This document shows, piece by piece, positions 9,257 through 17,896 of a stretch of 64,000 nucleotides of DNA. A model generated the notes under the pieces. That model had not been told where the DNA came from and searched no databases. It saw only the letters and a program-made list of their open reading frames with translations. Made by a program: the position numbers and the translations under genes. Positions within the stretch are counted from its first letter, which is position 1. Each line of letters opens with the position of its first letter. Source of the stretch: Streptomyces sp. SDr-06 (GTDB lineage Bacteria > Actinomycetota > Actinomycetes > Streptomycetales > Streptomycetaceae); assembly GCF_003324565.1 (NCBI RefSeq), contig NZ_QOLA01000004.1:248001-312000 (forward strand), read 5' to 3'.

Positions 9257-10663
9257 ATGCGCAAGGCGCTCAGATGGCTGCTGTCGCTCGTCGTGCTGAT
9301 AGGCACGATGACCGCGACGGGAGCCGCGGCGGGGACGGCCACCGCCGCCGAGCCGGACATCAAGGACCGCATCCTGGCGATACCCGGGATGAGCCTCATA
9401 GCCGAGAAGCCGTACAACGGCTACCGCTACTTCGTACTGAGCTTCACCCAGCCCGTCGACCACCACAACCCGTACAGCCGGGCCACCTTCCAGCAGCGGA
9501 TCACCGTGCTGCACAAGGACACCGACCGGCCGACCGTCATGTACACCAGCGGGTACGAGGTCTCCACGACGCCCGGCCGCAGCGAGCCGACGCAGATCGT
9601 CGACGGCAACCAGGTCTCCGTCGAGTACCGCTTCTTCCCGATGTCCCGGCCGCAGCCCGCCGACTGGTCGAAGGACGACATCTGGCAGGCGGCCAGCGAC
9701 CAGCACGCGATCTACCGCGCCCTCAAGCCGGTCTACCGCAAGAACTGGCTGACCACGGGCGGCTCGAAGGGCGGCATGACCGCCACCTACTACAAGCGGT
9801 TCTACCCCCGCGACATGGACGGCGTCGTCGCGTACGTCGCCCCCAACGACGTGGTGGACAACGAGGATTCGGCCTACGACCGCTTCCTCGCGACGGTCGG
9901 CACCAAGGAGTGCCGCGACAAGCTGGCGGGCGTGCAGCGCGAGGCGCTGGTGCGGCGGGCGTCCCTGGAGAAGAAGTACCAGGAGTACGCCACCGCCAAC
10001 GGGTACACCTTCACCACGGTGGGCACCCTGGACAAGGCCTACGAGGCGGTCGTGCTCGACTACGTGTGGGGCTTTTGGCAGTACCACCTGCTGGCCGACT
10101 GCTCCACGATCCCCGCGGACGCGGCGCACGCCACCGACCAGGCGATCTGGGACTCCGTCGACACGATCTCCGGCTTCTCCTTCTACACCGACCAGGGCCT
10201 GGCCCCGTACACGGCGTACTACTACCAGGCCGGTACGCAGCTCGGCTCGCCCACCATCAAGCAGCCCTGGCTCGGCAAGCTGAGCCGCTACGGCTACCAG
10301 CCGCCGCGCACCTTCGTGCCGCGGGACATCCCGATGCGGTTCCAGCCGTGGGCGATGCGGGACATCGACACGTGGGTCAAGCACCACGCCGAGCACATGC
10401 TGTACGTGTACGGCTCCAACGACCCGTGGGGGGCCGAGCGGTTCTCGCTGGGGGCGGGGGCGCGGGACTCCTACGTCTACACGGTGGCGGGGGGCAACCA
10501 CGGCTCCAAGGTCGCGATGCTCGCGGCCGCCGAGAAGTCCTCGGCGACGGCGTCCATCCTCCGCTGGGCGGGCCTGTCCTCTGTACCCGTGCGGCCGCAG
10601 GCCCAGTTCGACGCGAAACTGGACGCGACCCCCCTGACGAAGGAGCCCACCCTCCACCCCTGA
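9257..10663 (+). CDS. Secreted S37-type tripeptidyl aminopeptidase
   Basis: 468 residues with an N-terminal signal peptide (MRKALRWLLSLVVLIG... ending near AAAGTATAAEP). The serine-nucleophile motif is TTGGSKGGM near residue 168, typical of the Streptomyces PS-10/S37 prolyl tri/tetrapeptidyl aminopeptidases, which release tripeptides from extracellular peptides. An Asp-containing YGSNDPWG and a His-containing VAGGNHGSK near the C-terminus complete a plausible catalytic triad. The ATG at 9257 is preferred (AGGGGAG 5 nt upstream); the longer in-frame extension from 9191 has no signal character. Not part of an obvious operon. Confidence 0.87.
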   Translation: MRKALRWLLSLVVLIGTMTATGAAAGTATAAEPDIKDRILAIPGMSLIAEKPYNGYRYFVLSFTQPVDHHNPYSRATFQQRITVLHKDTDRPTVMYTSGYEVSTTPGRSEPTQIVDGNQVSVEYRFFPMSRPQPADWSKDDIWQAASDQHAIYRALKPVYRKNWLTTGGSKGGMTATYYKRFYPRDMDGVVAYVAPNDVVDNEDSAYDRFLATVGTKECRDKLAGVQREALVRRASLEKKYQEYATANGYTFTTVGTLDKAYEAVVLDYVWGFWQYHLLADCSTIPADAAHATDQAIWDSVDTISGFSFYTDQGLAPYTAYYYQAGTQLGSPTIKQPWLGKLSRYGYQPPRTFVPRDIPMRFQPWAMRDIDTWVKHHAEHMLYVYGSNDPWGAERFSLGAGARDSYVYTVAGGNHGSKVAMLAAAEKSSATASILRWAGLSSVPVRPQAQFDAKLDATPLTKEPTLHP

Positions 10664-11155
10664 CCCTGGGCACCCCAGCCCTGGGGCCCTGGCCCTGGGG
10701 CCCTGACCCTGGACACCCCGGGGGCCCCTGACGCTGGGGGCCACACCCCCGGGGCCCCCAGGACCGCGCCACGCCCCTGGGGCTCCGCCCCAGACCCCGG
10801 AGGGTTCCCCACCCCGCCCCTTCCCGAGACCCTCCGGGGGTTGGGAAGGGGCGGGGCCGACCTCTTACCCGCGGACCGTGCGTGGCTGGTCGCGCAGTTC
10901 CCCGCGCCCCTTAAAACCCGCCTTCGTCCGCAGACCGCAGGCGGTTGCTCGCGCAGTTCCTCGCGCCCCTGTAGGGGGGCCGGCATCGGCATCCCTAGCC
11001 CGTCGTGGGGGTCCCCCCTGGCCCTTAAGGCCTTGGGGGAGATTGAGGACGAGCGCCCTTGAGGCGCGAACGGGGTCTGGGGCGGAGCCCCAGGAGGCCT
11101 CGTCAGCCCACCCACACCCCCGGAGGGTCTCGGGGAGGGGCGGGGTGGGGGAAGG
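10664..11155. repeat. Gene-free region holding dispersed repeat family (copy 1)
   Basis: 492 bp without a credible gene between the converging peptidase and lipoprotein genes. 10664-10760 is low-complexity CCCTGG-rich sequence. 10795-10860 holds an inverted arrangement around GAGACCCTCCGGGGGTTGGG. About 10885-11094 carries modules seen elsewhere in the window: CGCGCAGTTCCCCGCGCCCC, GGCCTTGGGGGAGATTGAGG, ACGAGCGCCCTTGAGGCGCG and GGGTCTGGGGCGGAGCCCCA. The same modules recur at 20.9, 25.6 and 25.8 kb and inside copA. Function unknown; this is a Streptomyces-type intergenic repeat, possibly a convergent-terminator region. Confidence 0.75.
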
Positions 11156-11767
11156 TCACGTGCGCCTGGCGCAGCCCACTGGGCCCTGGCCGCCCGTCAG
11201 TTGGACGTACAGCGCGGTCGAGGCGGGGCACCCCGCCCGGCTCGGGGCGGCCGAGACGACCCGGTACTGGGGAGCCCGCGCCCCGGACCCGTCACACGCC
11301 GTCTCCCGAACCTCGTCCACCCCCGCCGCGTACACACAGTCCCCCACCACGGTGTACGGCCCACCCCCCTGTCCCGGATCCCCCGGATGCGGCGGCTCCA
11401 GGTTCCGCATGCAGGCGTAGCCCGGCGCCCCACCACCCCCGGCCGACGCCACGTACAGCACGAAGTCCGTGGGGAGCGGGCAGTCGACGGCCGCCCCCTT
11501 CGCCGTCGCCCCCACCCGCCGCACCAGCACCCTCGCCACCGCCCGCTCGCTCGTGCAGGGCACCTCGTGGAAGTCCTTGGTGTCGCCCGCCGCCCCCTCG
11601 CGCGAGGCGCAGCCGCCGGTGGGGAGGAAGGTCGCCGCGGGGCCGGGCGCGGAGGCGGACGCCGTCGACTGCTTGCCCTCCGTCGCCGAACCGCCTCCCG
11701 CACCCCCGCACCCCAGCGCCGTGAGCAGCAGCAGACACCCCAACCCCGCCAAACGGTACGTACGCAT
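11156..11767 (-). CDS. Putative lipoprotein
   Basis: 203 residues from ATG 11767. The N-terminus is MRTYRLAGLGCLLLLTALGC, a lipoprotein signal with the lipidation cysteine at position 20, followed by a Gly/Ser/Ala-rich tether. The mature domain has about eight cysteines in CASREG, PCTSE, DCPLP, YACMRN, GDCVY, TACDG, GCPAS and GCAR contexts, so it is probably disulfide-linked and located outside the membrane. The pattern recalls actinobacterial secreted septum-site-like small domains, but I cannot name the family. An upstream in-frame ATG at 11824 would add 19 residues that spoil the signal. Confidence 0.7.
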   Translation of the reverse strand: MRTYRLAGLGCLLLLTALGCGGAGGGSATEGKQSTASASAPGPAATFLPTGGCASREGAAGDTKDFHEVPCTSERAVARVLVRRVGATAKGAAVDCPLPTDFVLYVASAGGGGAPGYACMRNLEPPHPGDPGQGGGPYTVVGDCVYAAGVDEVRETACDGSGARAPQYRVVSAAPSRAGCPASTALYVQLTGGQGPVGCARRT

Positions 11768-11885
11768 ACGGCCCCCCAGAACCCCCCGGATGCGACCAAG
11801 CGTGACCCGCCGGAGCGGGTGCACGCCAGGAGTCCGGGGGGCTTTGCGTCACTTGGGGGTGGTGCGCCGGGTCCCCGGCGTACGG

Positions 11886-13709
11886 CTAGTACGACAGCCC
11901 GTAACCGATCGGGCAGAGATCTTGCGTAGGGTCGTCGGCCCGGGGCACCGCGACCGGCAGGCGGCCGCGCGGCCGGGCCCGGCCCGCCAACACCCGTGCG
12001 GCGGCCCGGAGTTCGACGTCCGTCCAGGAGTAGGTGGCGAGCGAGGCGGCGTACCCGCTCAGGTACGCGATGTCGTACGGGTTGCGCAGGGCGAGGTGGA
12101 CGACCGGCACGCCGGTCCTGCCGAGCGCCGCCACCAGCCTGCTCTGCGCACCGCCCGCCCCCGCGTTGTACGTCCCCACGATCACCGCGTCCTGCCCCGC
12201 CGTCGCCGCCACCGCCCGGTCGATCAGTGCCTGGGACGGCAGCGTGCCCGTGGGCAACACCGTGGTGCGGAAGCCGAGTTGGTTCAGCGCGCGGGCCAGG
12301 ACCGTGGTGGGCGGGCCGGTGGTGCCGGAGGGGGAGTCCGGGTCGGCGCCCACGACGAGGAGCCTGCGGTGGTGGTGCCGGGAGAGCGGGAGCAGCCCGC
12401 GCGGATTGGCGAGCAGGGTCGTGGTCCGCTCGGCGATCTCGTCGGCGGCGGCCAGATGGGTCCGGGTGCCCACGATCCGGTCCACACCCCCGGCGCTGAC
12501 GTACGGGCGGGCGAACAGGCCGCGCCGGTCCTTGAGCCGGAGGATGCGCAGGATGGATTCGTCGAGGCGGGACTCGGGCAGTTCGCCGCTCGCCACCGCC
12601 GCCCGCACCCCGTTGAAGGCCACGTCCAGCTTCGGCGGGTCGAGGAGTTGGTCCACGCCCGCCTTCAGCGCGAGCACCGGCACCCGGTCGTCGCCGTACT
12701 TGTCGCGCACGCCCTTCATGCCGAGCGAGTCCGTGATGACGACCCCCTCGAAGCCGAGCTGTTCGCGCAGGATGCCGGTGAGGATGGGGCGGGAGAGCGT
12801 CGCCGGGTCGTTGCTCGGGTCGAGCGCCGGGAACTGGATGTGGGCGGTCATGATCGCGTCGATCCCGGCGGCGATCGCGGCCCGGAACGGCGGCGCGTCC
12901 AGCCGCTCCCACTCCTCGCGGGTGTGTGTGATCACCGGGATGCCGGTGTGGCTGTCGACGCTGGTGTCGCCGTGCCCCGGGAAGTGCTTGGCCGTTGCGG
13001 CGACCGAGGACTCCTGGTAGCCGCGCACCTCCGCCGCGACCATGCGGGCCACGGCGGCCGGGTCCGCGCCGAAGGACCGTACGCCGATCACCGGGTTGGC
13101 CGGGTTGATGTTCACGTCCGCGTCGGGGGAGTAGTCCTGGCGGATGCCGATCGCCGCGAGTTCCGCGCCCGAGATCCGGCCCAGCGTGCGGGCGTCGCCC
13201 GCCGAGCCGCCCGCGCCCATCGCCATCGCGCCGGGGAAGAGCGTGGCGGGCTTGCCGACCCGGCAGACCGCGCCGTGCTCCTGGTCGGTGGCGATCAGCA
13301 GCGGCAGCGGCACGCGCTGGGCGAGCCCGGCGGCCTGGATGCCGTTGGAGAGCCCGGCGATCTGGTGCGGGTCGCGGGTGTTGTGCGCCCAGGTGAAGTA
13401 GATGATGCCGCCGACGTGGTACCGGGCGATCAGCTCGGCGGCGTCGCGCACCCCGAGCTCGCGGAGGTTGGCGTCGATGTCCGCCTGGTCGGGGGCAGTA
13501 GCGGAGTGCCCGTAGACCCGCGTGACGAAGAGCTGGCCGATCTTCTCCTCGACCGACATGCGGGCGATGATCGCGCGGAGCCGGCGGTCGGTGCCGGAGG
13601 CCTCCGCGACCTCCGTGGCACGGGCGGGGAGCCGGGGGCCGAGGGCGGTCATGGCGGCCGCCGCGGCGGTGGTGGTGAGGAGGCTGCGTCTTGAGGTGCG
13701 GTGCTGCAC
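11886..13709 (-). CDS. Tat-exported GH3 beta-N-acetylhexosaminidase-like enzyme
   Basis: 607 residues. The start GTG at 13709 (GGAAGGAG upstream) gives a twin-arginine signal, TSRRSLLTTTAAAAAM. The GH3 (alpha/beta)8 barrel carries KHFPGHGDTSVDSHTGIP near residue 240, the His-Asp acid/base dyad typical of the NagZ-like GH3 subfamily, and ITDSLGMKGV near 323 with the nucleophile aspartate. A GH3 C-terminal domain (ARRVL region and DAVIVGTYN) follows. It probably removes N-acetylglucosamine from cell wall or chitin fragments outside the cell. A longer start (13766) would bury the Tat signal. Confidence 0.87.
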   Translation of the reverse strand: MQHRTSRRSLLTTTAAAAAMTALGPRLPARATEVAEASGTDRRLRAIIARMSVEEKIGQLFVTRVYGHSATAPDQADIDANLRELGVRDAAELIARYHVGGIIYFTWAHNTRDPHQIAGLSNGIQAAGLAQRVPLPLLIATDQEHGAVCRVGKPATLFPGAMAMGAGGSAGDARTLGRISGAELAAIGIRQDYSPDADVNINPANPVIGVRSFGADPAAVARMVAAEVRGYQESSVAATAKHFPGHGDTSVDSHTGIPVITHTREEWERLDAPPFRAAIAAGIDAIMTAHIQFPALDPSNDPATLSRPILTGILREQLGFEGVVITDSLGMKGVRDKYGDDRVPVLALKAGVDQLLDPPKLDVAFNGVRAAVASGELPESRLDESILRILRLKDRRGLFARPYVSAGGVDRIVGTRTHLAAADEIAERTTTLLANPRGLLPLSRHHHRRLLVVGADPDSPSGTTGPPTTVLARALNQLGFRTTVLPTGTLPSQALIDRAVAATAGQDAVIVGTYNAGAGGAQSRLVAALGRTGVPVVHLALRNPYDIAYLSGYAASLATYSWTDVELRAAARVLAGRARPRGRLPVAVPRADDPTQDLCPIGYGLSY

Positions 13710-13750
13710 GTGCGCTCCTTCCGGTAAGGGTGCCCGGGAAGCCAGGGAAC

Positions 13751-13765
13751 TGGAAGAAACTTCCA
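13751..13765. promoter_or_regulatory. Inverted repeat upstream of GH3 gene
   Basis: TGGAAG-AAA-CTTCCA, a perfect 6-3-6 dyad located 42 nt upstream of the GH3 start. It lies in a 356-bp gap (13710-14065) that otherwise shows no gene. A leftward TTGACT (near 13800) could be a -35 element. The dyad is a plausible operator; its regulator is unknown and it does not match the DasR dre consensus. Confidence 0.4.
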
Positions 13766-14065
13766 AGGCGAACCGTTATCCGGAAAGTAATTGCCAGTCA
13801 AGGCTATGCGCACGAGGCAGCGCGGCGTGGCTCGCGCGGGGGTGCCGCCACCGGTGCGGTCGGAGGGGTTCGCACCGGTGGCGGCGTGCTGCCGGCCGCA
13901 GGCGGCTGGAGAGGGGGTCGGCGCTCGCGGCCAGCAGCGATGCCGACACCGCTCTGCGGAGACTCACCGGCAGTACGTGCGTTGGACGGGCGCACCCCCG
14001 CGCGGGTTCCCGGCGAGCCGCCAATTCGGCGAAATGGTAGGGGAGTTACGGAAGTGGCGGGCCGG

Positions 14066-14734
14066 TCAGTCCGAGAGGCCGACCGTCTGGCCGAACGTCG
14101 CCGGATCGTCCAGGACCTCCAGCATGCAGTGCGCGACATCGGCCCGCGAGATGATGCCGCCGCCCCGCACGTTGCGCCCCACCTCCGTGCGGTATCGCCC
14201 GGTCAGCTCCTTGTCGTTGAGGCGCGGCGGCCGCAGCGCCGTCCAGTCCAGGGAACTCGCGCGCAGCACGTCCTCCATCCGCGCGAGATCGGCGTACCGC
14301 TTCTTCAGGATCGCCTTCACGATCGGGTACGCGATGCTCCGCTGCACGAACGCGTCCCCCGGGTCGCGCCGGGGCGGGTTCGGCCGCCCCGGCGACGGTA
14401 CGGTGCCGATCGGCGCGGCACTGATCACGACGATGCGGCGCACCCCCGTGGCGCGCATCGCCTCACATATGGCCCCGGTGCCGCGCTCGGCGACCCCGAA
14501 GTCGGCCTTGGTGGCCGCGCCCAGGCCCGACAGGACCGCATCCGCCCCGGCCAGCGCCGTGCGCAGCGCGTCCGGGTCGGGCCGGGACAGATCGACGGCC
14601 ACGGTACGGACGACGTCGGACGCCACCTTGGCGGGGTCACGGACCACCGCCGTCACGTCGTGACCGGCGGCGACCGCCTGGAGCAGGGCGAGGCGGCCGA
14701 TCCCGCCGCTCGCCGCGAAGATGGTGAGCTTCAT
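14066..14734 (-). CDS. NAD(P)-binding atypical SDR/NmrA-like oxidoreductase
   Basis: 222 residues. The N-terminus MKLTIFAASGGIGRLALLQA holds the Rossmann dinucleotide motif of the atypical SDR/YwnB-like family, followed by VVRDPAKVASDV and VVISAAPIG. It lacks a clear Ser-Tyr-x3-Lys triad, as usual for this group. It sits 26 bp downstream of the AhpD-like gene on the same strand, so the two are probably co-transcribed and may respond to redox or electrophile stress. The precise reaction cannot be read. Confidence 0.8.
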   Translation of the reverse strand: MKLTIFAASGGIGRLALLQAVAAGHDVTAVVRDPAKVASDVVRTVAVDLSRPDPDALRTALAGADAVLSGLGAATKADFGVAERGTGAICEAMRATGVRRIVVISAAPIGTVPSPGRPNPPRRDPGDAFVQRSIAYPIVKAILKKRYADLARMEDVLRASSLDWTALRPPRLNDKELTGRYRTEVGRNVRGGGIISRADVAHCMLEVLDDPATFGQTVGLSD

Positions 14735-14760
14735 GAACCCGCCTCCCGCGCGCCCCGCCC

Positions 14761-15216
14761 CTACCAGGTCACCCCGGCGACCTGACGGGTCGTGGCGTTG
14801 AGCCGGTTGAAGAGGTTGGTCACCGCGACCATGAGGACGAGCGAGGCGAGCCCCTTCTCGTCGTAGTGCCGGGCCGCCTCGTCCCAGATCTCGTCCGGCA
14901 CCGCGTCCGCCCGGTCCGCGATCCGGGTGGCGGCCTCGGCCAGCGCGAGCGCCGCCCGCTCGGCGTCGCTGAAGTACGGGGCCTCCCGCCAGGCCACGAC
15001 CGTCGACAGCTGGTCCTCGCTCACGCCGTGCTTACGGGCGCTGGCCATGCCGCCGTAGACACAGGGGGCGCAGCCGTTGATCTGGCTGGCCCGCAGGTGC
15101 ACCAGCTCCAGGGTGGACTCGGGAACCCCGCCCTCCTTGGCGGCGTTCAGCAGATCCAGGATGGACTGCATCGCGCCGGGAAGGACCTGAGCGGGGTTCG
15201 TCATACGTGCCTGCAT
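14761..15216 (-). CDS. Carboxymuconolactone decarboxylase/AhpD-like protein
   Basis: 151 residues, all helical. The core ELVHLRASQINGCAPCVYGG holds the CxxC of AhpD-type alkylhydroperoxidase domains, and the C-terminal NLFNRLNATTRQVAG is typical of the actinobacterial branch. The histidine usually found four residues after the second cysteine is glycine here, so the peroxidase relay is probably modified. The ATG at 15216 has AGGAG 8 nt upstream; ATG 15204 is also possible. First gene of a two-gene unit with the SDR-like oxidoreductase. Confidence 0.83.
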   Translation of the reverse strand: MQARMTNPAQVLPGAMQSILDLLNAAKEGGVPESTLELVHLRASQINGCAPCVYGGMASARKHGVSEDQLSTVVAWREAPYFSDAERAALALAEAATRIADRADAVPDEIWDEAARHYDEKGLASLVLMVAVTNLFNRLNATTRQVAGVTW

Positions 15217-15319
15217 GGCTGCGACTCCTGTGTCATGGGCAGTGGACTGCTTCGTTGTTCGCCTTCACTGCCCTGACACCCGGGGCCACGGAGATGTGAC
15301 AGCCCCGCCAAAATTCTTT

Positions 15320-15502
15320 TCAGCCCTCCTCGCCCTCGCGGTGCGGGTCCCGCGCGGCGGGCTCGCTCTCCAGCCTCTCCAGCCCGTGCCGCCGCATGAC
15401 GTACGGCTCCCACGTCCGCCCGCCGTCCCGCGACACCCGCAACGCCAGGGCGGGCCCCGCTACCAGTTGCCCCCATGCCGGGCGCTCTTCCGCGTCAGCC
15501 AT
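15320..15502 (-). CDS. Small hypothetical protein (60 aa)
   Basis: 60 residues, beginning MADAEERPAWGQLVAG and ending in an acidic/arginine-rich tail (RDPHREGEEG). A strong GGAGGTA ribosome site lies about 6 nt upstream of the ATG, which supports translation. It overlaps the end of the preceding 73-residue gene by 43 bp in another frame. The phrase VSRDGGRTWEPYVM suggests a small beta fold. Function unknown. The two tiny genes are divergent from the XRE/DUF397 pair. Confidence 0.55.
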   Translation of the reverse strand: MADAEERPAWGQLVAGPALALRVSRDGGRTWEPYVMRRHGLERLESEPAARDPHREGEEG

Positions 15503-15681
15503 GCGCGTACCTCCGCTTCCTCCTGCGGAGAGGCGGTCCGCAGATCACCTGCGGCGACCGAGGCGACGAAGTACACGAACCGAACGCGCCGCCAGTCACC
15601 GTCCGTGCCGATCACCTTGCCCGGCCCGTACACATCGGTACCGGTGTGGGCGACGTACGCCCCCACGCCGTGCGCTCCCAT
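15460..15681 (-). CDS. Small hypothetical protein (73 aa)
   Basis: 73 residues from ATG 15681 (GAGGTGGGG upstream). It contains GKVIGTDGDWRRVRFVYFVA and ends in a charged helix, EEAEVRAWLTRKSARHGG. No recognised domain. The start is 115 bp from the divergent XRE regulator start, so the intervening segment probably holds both promoters. Coding is supported by the ribosome site and by the tight overlap with the next small gene rather than by family membership. Confidence 0.5.
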   Translation of the reverse strand: MGAHGVGAYVAHTGTDVYGPGKVIGTDGDWRRVRFVYFVASVAAGDLRTASPQEEAEVRAWLTRKSARHGGNW

Positions 15682-15796
15682 CGCGCCCCACCTCTCACTG
15701 TGTGTGCTGTTCCGCTCACAGCGTGGCGTCACGTTCCGTACGCTGAACAGTGCACGGAGCGTGACAATCGAGCCTGCACAGAGGGGAGTTGATGAC

Positions 15797-16621
15797 GTGG
15801 CGATCGAGGACAACCCGGTGTCCCGCATCAAGTACGGCGAGGAACTCAGGGCGCGGCGGGAGGCGGCCGGTCTCACCCAGGAGGAGCTGAGCCAACTGGT
15901 GGTGATGTCGCGCACGCACATCGCCCACATCGAGGCGGGGAGGAGGCGGCCGACGCTGGAGGATGCCCGTCGTCTGGACAGGGTGCTGGGGACCGACGGG
16001 TTCTTCGAGCGGTTCCTGCCGACCCTGGACGGTCGTGTGGTCGCGGAACACTTCGCTGAGGCGCTGGAGTTTGAGCAGCAGGCGACTGTGATTCGCCAGT
16101 ACGCACCCAAGCTGGTACCGGGGTTCCTACAGACGGAAGCGTACGCGCGGGAGGTGCTCGGCTCGGGCTACCCGCCCAAGAGCGATGAGGAACGTGACCG
16201 GCTGCTCGGAACGCGGTTGGCGCGCGGGCGGGTTCTCCATGACTTCGACAAGCCCGTGGTGTGGACGATGCTCGACGAGGCGGTGCTGCGGCGCCCCATC
16301 GGCGGGCCTCTCGTCATGTGCGAACAGCTTCGGCACCTGCTGGCGTTGGGTGAATGCCGTCGCGTCCGCTTCCATGTGCTCCCCTACGAGGCGGGCCCTC
16401 ATGCCCTGTTGGAGGGCCACGTCTCGCTGCTTTGGTTCAGTGACCTCCCGCCCATCGCGTACGTGGAAGGGCTGAAGACGGGCAGGGTGTGGGAGCTTCC
16501 GTCCGTGGTGCGGCAGTGTCAGGAGGTCTACGACCATGCACTCGGCGACGCGTTGTCGCACAGTAGGTCTCTGGCGCTCATGCGGTCTGTGGCGGAGGAT
16601 TACGAGAATGAAGCGCAATGA
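15797..16621 (+). CDS. XRE-family regulator with DUF5753 domain
   Basis: 274 residues. The N-terminal helix-turn-helix (about 12-65) reads ELRARREAAGLTQEELSQLV then SRTHIAHIEAGRRRP. The rest is the DUF5753 ligand-like domain (VPGFLQTEAYAREVL, FHVLPYEAGPHALLEGH). The GTG at 15797 has GAGGGGAG 8 nt upstream; the open frame extends further but without family similarity. Its last 14 bp overlap the DUF397 gene, the classical WhiJ/AbaA-type Streptomyces pair, in which the small protein is thought to modulate the DNA-binding partner in development. Confidence 0.9.
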   Translation: MAIEDNPVSRIKYGEELRARREAAGLTQEELSQLVVMSRTHIAHIEAGRRRPTLEDARRLDRVLGTDGFFERFLPTLDGRVVAEHFAEALEFEQQATVIRQYAPKLVPGFLQTEAYAREVLGSGYPPKSDEERDRLLGTRLARGRVLHDFDKPVVWTMLDEAVLRRPIGGPLVMCEQLRHLLALGECRRVRFHVLPYEAGPHALLEGHVSLLWFSDLPPIAYVEGLKTGRVWELPSVVRQCQEVYDHALGDALSHSRSLALMRSVAEDYENEAQ

Positions 16622-16904
16622 GCAGATCGTGCCCGACGCATCGGTGCTGACGGGCTGGCGGAAGTCCAGCCACAGCGGTGGCGACAGCGGTGAATGCCTC
16701 GAAGTGAGCGAGGCGTACGCGACCTGGCGGAAGTCGACCTACAGCGGCGGAACCAGTGGGGACTGCCTGGAGTTCAGCGACAGCTGCGCGGCATGCGTGC
16801 CGGTGCGGGACAGCAAGAACCCGGCCGGGCCCGCCGTGGTGTTCGGGCCGGGGGCGTGGACGTCGTTCGTGGACGGGGTCAAGGGCGGGGCCCTCGGTCG
16901 CTGA
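16608..16904 (+). CDS. DUF397 protein with a duplicated motif
   Basis: 98 residues from ATG 16608 (GGAGG upstream inside the XRE gene). DUF397 proteins are usually about 60-70 residues with one motif. Here GWRKSSHSGGDSGECLEV is followed 23 residues later by TWRKSTYSGGTSGDCLEF, so the first half of the domain is tandemly duplicated. The C-terminal VPVRDSKNPAGPAVVFGPGA is normal. Partner of the overlapping XRE regulator. Its 3' end overlaps the convergent LysR gene by 26 bp. Confidence 0.88.
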   Translation: MKRNEQIVPDASVLTGWRKSSHSGGDSGECLEVSEAYATWRKSTYSGGTSGDCLEFSDSCAACVPVRDSKNPAGPAVVFGPGAWTSFVDGVKGGALGR

Positions 16905-17799
16905 GGGTCTCCCACGCTTCCCGGAGGGCGTGGACCGTTGCCGTGATCGCCGGGCGGCGGGCCGCTCCGGTGCGCCACAAGGCGTACAGGTGACGGGTCG
17001 GGACCGGGTCGAGGCGTAGGGCCACGACGCCCTCGGGAAGCGGGCCCCGGCCAAGCCGTGGAACGAGCGCGATGCCCAAACCGGCTGCCACGAGGGCGAG
17101 TTGGGTGTGGTACTCGGCGGCCTGGTGACGCAGGTCGGGCTCGTGGCCGTCGGCGCGCAGGGTGCGGACGAGCCAGTCGTGGCAGACCGAGCCGGGCGGC
17201 TGGCAGATCCAGGGCTCGCGGACGAGGTCGCGCCGGTGGATGACGGGGCGGGTCGCGAGAGGGTGGCCCGCCGGGACCAGTACGTCGCAGTGGTCGTCGC
17301 CGATGGCCGCGTGCTCGACGCCCTCGGGGGCGGGCAGGGGCGCGATGTCCCAGTCGTGGGCGACGGCCATGTCGATGACGCCCTTGGCGACGAGGTCGAC
17401 GGAGACGTGCGGATCGACTTCGGACAACCGGGTTTCCAGGGTGGGGTGTTGGCGGCCGAGGGAGGCGAGGGCGGCCGGGAGGAGCCCGCGCGCGGCCGTG
17501 GCGAAGGCGCCGATGGTGAGGCGTCCGGTGGGCAGGCCGCGCCGCTCTTCGAGGGTGGTCTCCGTGCGCTCGACCAGGGAGAGCAACTCCTGGGCGGCGG
17601 AGGCGAGATGGAGGGCGTCGTCGGTGAGCGCGATGCCGCGCCCCCGGCGTTCCAGGAGGGTCGTGCGGGTCTCGCGTTCCAGCTTGGTGATCTGCTGGGA
17701 GATCGCGGAGGGCGTGTAGCCCAGGGCGGCGGCAGCGGCGGCGACCGAGCCGTGGACGTGGACGGCGTGCAGGGCGCGAAGGCGGGCCAGGTCGAGCAC
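16879..17799 (-). CDS. LysR-family transcriptional regulator
   Basis: 306 residues. The winged HTH near the N-terminus reads LRALHAVHVHGSVAAAAAAL then YTPSAISQQITKLERE. The substrate-binding domain follows (RLTIGAFATAARGLLPAAL; VPAGHPLAT; AAGLGIALVPRL). The GTG at 17799 is chosen because GGGAGG lies 6 nt upstream; upstream open frame is not part of the protein. Divergent from the EamA exporter across a 97-bp gap, the usual LysR-target arrangement. Confidence 0.9.
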   Translation of the reverse strand: MLDLARLRALHAVHVHGSVAAAAAALGYTPSAISQQITKLERETRTTLLERRGRGIALTDDALHLASAAQELLSLVERTETTLEERRGLPTGRLTIGAFATAARGLLPAALASLGRQHPTLETRLSEVDPHVSVDLVAKGVIDMAVAHDWDIAPLPAPEGVEHAAIGDDHCDVLVPAGHPLATRPVIHRRDLVREPWICQPPGSVCHDWLVRTLRADGHEPDLRHQAAEYHTQLALVAAGLGIALVPRLGRGPLPEGVVALRLDPVPTRHLYALWRTGAARRPAITATVHALREAWETLSDRGPRP

Positions 17800-17896
17800 G
17801 AGAGCCTCCCTGGGCCTCTGGATTAAGCGATGCTTCATCCCATCATCCATGAATCCGCGCTGGTGCTGAATGGTCGGGGGCGGTGATGCTCGACGC
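17800..17896. promoter_or_regulatory. Divergent LysR/EamA control region
   Basis: 97 bp, AT-richer than its surroundings, between the LysR and EamA starts. ATTAAGCGATGCTTCAT and a later ATGAAT...GCTGAAT give several T-N11-A type half sites, as expected for a LysR binding region. The exact operator was not resolved. Confidence 0.4.

Noticed and set aside
10664..10760. CCCTGG-rich stretch after the S37 peptidase as a coding extension
   Set aside because: It follows a clear stop and is low-complexity; frames through it have no coding character.
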